DNA from: Brachionus rotundiformis | Lineage: Eukaryota; Rotifera; Eurotatoria; Ploima; Brachionidae | Length of the DNA stretch: 22,597 bases | Assembly (NCBI GenBank): GCA_016802295.1 | Contig: JAESIW010000109.1 | Span: 692,350-714,946, forward strand | Direction of reading: 5' to 3' | Shown here: piece after piece, positions 20,173 through 22,597 of the stretch | How the letters are laid out: each line of letters begins with the position of its first letter | Numbering within the stretch: the stretch's first letter is position 1 | Program-made: the position numbers and the translations under genes | Notes under the pieces: generated by a model | The model's database searches: none | What the model was told of the DNA's origin: nothing | Seen by the model: only the letters and a program-made list of their open reading frames with translations

Positions 20173-20611
20173 ATTTCTTGTCAAATTTTTTTCTCCTAAT
20201 ATAAATATATTTTTAAAATTAGATATTTTAATATTTATTTACATAAATACAATACTAAAATTTAAAAAAAAGTTATATTGAGTTATTCTTTGATCTAGCA
20301 TATATATAGGTCTAAGCGAACTTATTCTTTTGTTCTGAAATATTTTTTTATAGTTATAGAGACTGATTTTTTAATCAACTTTTAAAATAATATAAATTAA
20401 CTTTCAAATATTTGTTACTTAGTAAAAAACAAATATGATTATAAATTAAATTTTATTTCCTGTAATTATAAATTAATTAATTTAAAAATTACAAAATAAA
20501 CATTTTATTTATTTATTAAAATTAAAAAAAAAAACATAAATACAATCTAAATGATAATATAAACAAAAACAAAACTAATATTTATTTAAAAAAATTATAA
20601 ACAAAAGAACT
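20173..20611. other. AT-rich region downstream of the Helitron helicase
   Basis: No gene is visible; it is mostly A/T runs. On the minus strand it is the 3' flank of the Helitron ORF and might contain its end, but I find no convincing hairpin plus CTRR here. Confidence 0.4.
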
Positions 20612-20846
20612 TCAAGATTGATCCTGTTGCTCATCTTCCTCTTGATAATGTTCGCCCATGTGTTCATTCGGGCGTTGAGAGGAGAATATATCTTGATTGG
20701 CTTCAAATGGGCTTGCAACATCAACCATTCGTGTATCCAACATTTGTTCATGATAGTCAGCTGCCTGCATATTCATACGCTGCTCTTCGACCATTGATTC
20801 ATACTCTTGAGCGTAATTGCACAGAGTTTCATCGTCCAGCTGACTA

Positions 20847-20854
20847 TTCTGAAC
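20847..20854. repeat. Target-site duplication, left copy
   Basis: TTCTGAAC lies immediately outside the left terminal inverted repeat and matches 21574-21581 in all eight bases. Confidence 0.9.
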
Positions 20855-20968
20855 GGGTCTTGTTAATTAAGTGAACATTAGATTACGTGAACAAATAAAA
20901 ATCAAAAAAAAAGACTGTGTACATAATTTCAAATTCAATAATTAGGTGAACAAATCTGTTAATCTTAG

Positions 20969-21006
20969 ATATTATTGGTAATAATTTTAGATATTACCAA
21001 TAATAT
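20969..21006. repeat. Perfect 14-bp inverted repeat inside the TIR element
   Basis: ATATTATTGGTAAT (20969-20982) is exactly complementary in inverted order to ATTACCAATAATAT (20993-21006), with a 10-base loop. Confidence 0.85.
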
Positions 21007-21374
21007 AAATGCTTTTGAAATTGCAAGTTGTTTAATAGGTTCTATTATTGAAAATGTATTTGGTATTATATCTAGTGTCAACCAAATTGATTCTTTAGAA
21101 GTTAAAAAGAAAGAATTGCATGAGAATGTATCAGATACCATTCCTTTTAAGGTTTCAAAAAAAATTGAAATTCTTGTATCTAAGTTGCTTCAAGGGGAAA
21201 ACTGCATTAAGGTTAGAAAAAGAAGCTTTGTGTCTACCAGGTCCGTCTAAACAAGCTCTGGATGAGATGAATAAACTTGAAATTAAGTCAAAAACAAAGA
21301 GAAACATTAATAAAGAGACAGAAATTGTTTCTTCGCCAATAGCAAATAGATTGCGTTCTAGAAAAAAAAATTAA
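21007..21374 (+). pseudogene. Coding-like interior of the TIR element, frameshifted
   Basis: One plus-strand frame reads AFEIASCLIGSIIENVFGI ... FKVSKKIEILVSKLLQGE and then closes soon after. The adjacent frame takes over as TALRLEKEALCLPGPSKQAL ... SPIANRLRSRKKN and a TAA at 21372-21374. The switch is most easily explained by one base in the GGGGAAAA run near 21194-21201. The joined length is about 125 codons, with a basic C-terminus resembling a nuclear localisation signal. No start codon is evident; a TTTTAG acceptor-like site lies at 20985-20990. It could be a leftover of the parental transposase or a captured host 3' exon. Family unknown. Confidence 0.5.
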
Positions 21375-21573
21375 AACTTATTTACCAATATTATTTTCCT
21401 TTTTAATATAATTAATGATTGTTCAATAATAATTTTTATTTGTGTTCACCTAATTAATTATTTTTTTTTGTTCACCTATATGTGACCAAACATTTTACCT
21501 GTGGTAACCTATTTTCAAAATTATGATTTTCACGAAATTATGTGAAATACTGCGCACATAATTAACAAGACCC

Positions 21574-21581
21574 TTCTGAAC
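21574..21581. repeat. Target-site duplication, right copy
   Basis: TTCTGAAC is the right-hand partner of 20847-20854. In the Helitron frame these bases belong to codons for V-Q-N, read on the minus strand. Confidence 0.9.
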
Positions 21582-21612
21582 AGCGAAATGTTCATTTACG
21601 AACTCATTTACA

Positions 21613-21659
21613 CTTAAACAAAAAATTTATTATTTTGTTTAATATATTATTAAAGTTAC
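21613..21659 (-). other. 47-nt intron in the Helitron helicase gene
   Basis: On the minus strand the intron begins GTAACT after GATGAAAA and ends TTTTTTGTTTAAG. Removing it (phase 2) bypasses the in-frame TAA that overlaps the donor and continues the open frame into the last exon. The size agrees with the 50-52 nt introns of the BEN gene. Confidence 0.8.
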
Positions 21660-22317
21660 TTTTCATCCAAAACTTGTCGAAAAACAATGTGTTTGGTCCA
21701 ATAATCCATGCTGCCTGGAAATATTGTACCTTGTTTGTTTGGACGATGGTGCCGATTCTCAATTAGCATACGAACATCATTGAATCGGCGCACTCTAGAC
21801 AATGCTACATATAGCTGTCCGTGTGCAAATACAGGCTCTGGCAAGTAAATTGCTATTTTATTAAAAGTTTGGCCTTGAGACTTGTTTATAGTCATTGCAA
21901 AGGCGAGCTTCAATGGAAATTGACGTCTTTCAAACTTCAACATGGTCATCGCATTGTTATTTGGCAAGAAAACATGGCGACTAATAAAATATCGATGACC
22001 ACTAAATCTTCCATACAATATCTCAGCCTCTACAAAGTACTCATAAAGCCTAATGACTTTCATCCGAGTACCATTGGACAACCCTTGGTACAAAGCTATG
22101 TTCTTTAGAACCATAACTATGCACCCGTCTTTTAGCTCGAGATTATGAGGAGGGTAACCACTTGGTGTCTCTTCATAAAGAGCTTCGACAGGGAATAGCT
22201 CGGCCTCGTTATCATCCTCAGTCAAGTTTATATCAGCGCTTGCATAAACTCGACCGGGCTCATCAATAGGATTTATTCGCCTTAGACACAGCTCATTTAT
22301 CTTGGGCTCTTTAATAT

Positions 22318-22597
22318 CTAGACCATAAATTTAGAATAAAATACCCCAAATTTAAAATTTTTTACCCCAATTTTTTAATAAAATACCCATTTTAATTAAG
22401 TAAACCATAAAAAATTAAGATTTACACCTAATTAAATAAGAAGTTACTTTTTCTTTTATTTTGACACTAAATCAATTAAAACTACACCTAATTAATTAAA
22501 ACGAACTCTAGTTTATTAAAAAGAAACCTAAATTTTTTGACACTTTTTTAATAAATATTTGATAAATATTCCTATATAAGAAATTCAGCTTGCTAAA
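22318..22597. repeat. AT-rich sequence with short degenerate repeats
   Basis: Repeated short motifs include TACCCCAA (near 22343 and 22364), CACCTAATTAA (near 22425 and 22486) and TTTTGACACT (near 22457 and 22537). CACCTAATTAA also occurs in the subterminal part of the TIR element (near 21447). On the minus strand this stretch precedes the Helitron exon and may be a larger intron or an inserted non-autonomous element. No gene is visible. Confidence 0.45.

Larger units (their letters stand above)
20855..21573. mobile_element. 719-bp TIR DNA transposon inserted in the Helitron exon
   Basis: The left end GGGTCTTGTTAATTAAGTG (20855-20873) matches the reverse complement of the right end (21555-21573) at 18 of 19 positions. 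It is flanked by a perfect 8-bp target duplication, TTCTGAAC. Subterminal motifs GTGAACA occur at about 20871, 20887 and 20945 in one orientation and inverted (TGTTCAC) at about 21441 and 21469, as expected of transposase-binding sites. An 8-bp duplication fits hAT, P or Merlin-like transposases; the GGG terminus is not the usual hAT CAGGG, so the superfamily is open. It is too short for a full transposase and is therefore non-autonomous. Confidence 0.92.
20612..22317 (-). pseudogene. Helitron helicase C-terminus, interrupted by a TIR element
   Basis: The exon 22317-21660 encodes the last part of the Pif1/RecD2-like helicase of a Helitron. The pieces are KINELCLRR...RVYASAD, FPVEALYEETPSGYPPHNLELKDG, NGTRMKVIRLYEYFVEAEIL, RRQFPLKLAFAMTINKSQGQT (helicase motif V/VI region) and PVFAHGQLYVALSRVR (motif VI). 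A 47-nt GT-AG intron (21613-21659) joins VLDE to NVNEFVNEHFAV. The last exon continues across the inserted transposon (20855-21573) into QNSQLDDETLCNYAQEYES and an acidic, Gln-rich tail ending EEDEQQDQS at a stop (20612-20614). The 5' end is at an acceptor-like CTAG at 22318-22321; the rest of the helicase and Rep lie outside the window or are lost. Apart from the insertion the coding sequence is undamaged, so this copy is much younger than the remnant at 9962-12150. Confidence 0.92.

Noticed and set aside
21821..22108. 95-codon plus-strand frame
   Set aside because: It is antisense to the well-supported Helitron helicase exon.
1..22597. tRNA, rRNA and CRISPR arrays
   Set aside because: I found no cloverleaf-like segment with A and B boxes, no rRNA-like block and no regularly spaced repeats. 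The window looks like metazoan nuclear DNA.

Overview
The window is a very AT-rich piece of an animal nuclear genome. The evidence is a ZC3H15/DFRP1-type CCCH protein, a core 1 O-glycan galactosyltransferase (C1GALT1-like), a BEN-domain gene, spliceosomal introns of roughly 47-60 nt, AATAAA signals just after stop codons, and many decayed eukaryotic transposons (Helitron, hAT, non-LTR retrotransposon, a TIR element). Tiny introns, extreme AT richness and the abundance of Helitron and BEN sequences make a small invertebrate such as a monogonont rotifer (Brachionus-like) my best guess. This is inference; no marker in the window fixes the species.

Layout. 1-2900 is mostly AT-rich and non-coding, with a palindromic GTATTC repeat cluster (1404-1536) and a decayed reverse-transcriptase fragment (about 1573-1925, minus). 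2964-4178 (plus) is an intact, intronless ZC3H15 gene with a TATA-like box before it and a poly(A) signal after it. 5658-6308 (minus) encodes a small secreted protein with two cysteine-rich clusters separated by a long histidine tract. 7300-14360 is a transposon graveyard: a broken hAT transposase (minus, 7459-8900), then a broken Helitron Rep region (minus, about 9962-12150). These are bracketed by a direct repeat of about 1.04 kb (8397-9433 and 12905-13941) whose two copies I read as identical, next to an unrecognised ORF that is longer in one copy than in the other. 16219-17331 (plus) is a C1GALT1-like type II membrane glycosyltransferase gene with one short intron of awkward boundaries. 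18064-19117 (minus) is a BEN-domain gene with three clear 50-52 nt introns but one nonsense codon and two frameshifts.

20612-22317 (minus) is the C-terminal helicase part of a second Helitron. It has a 47-nt intron, and its last exon is split by a 719-bp TIR transposon (20855-21573) flanked by a perfect 8-bp target-site duplication (TTCTGAAC). Removing the insert and one duplication copy puts the two halves of the exon back in one reading frame. The insert itself carries a coding-like interior with one frameshift. A GC-rich 50-bp dispersed repeat with hairpin potential occurs at 14306-14358 and 20120-20172.

The host genes do not form a pathway: ZC3H15 acts in translation and GTPase stabilisation, C1GALT1 in Golgi O-glycosylation, the His-rich protein is secreted, and the BEN protein is a probable chromatin/DNA-binding factor. 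Their proximity looks incidental, with transposon debris filling the gaps.
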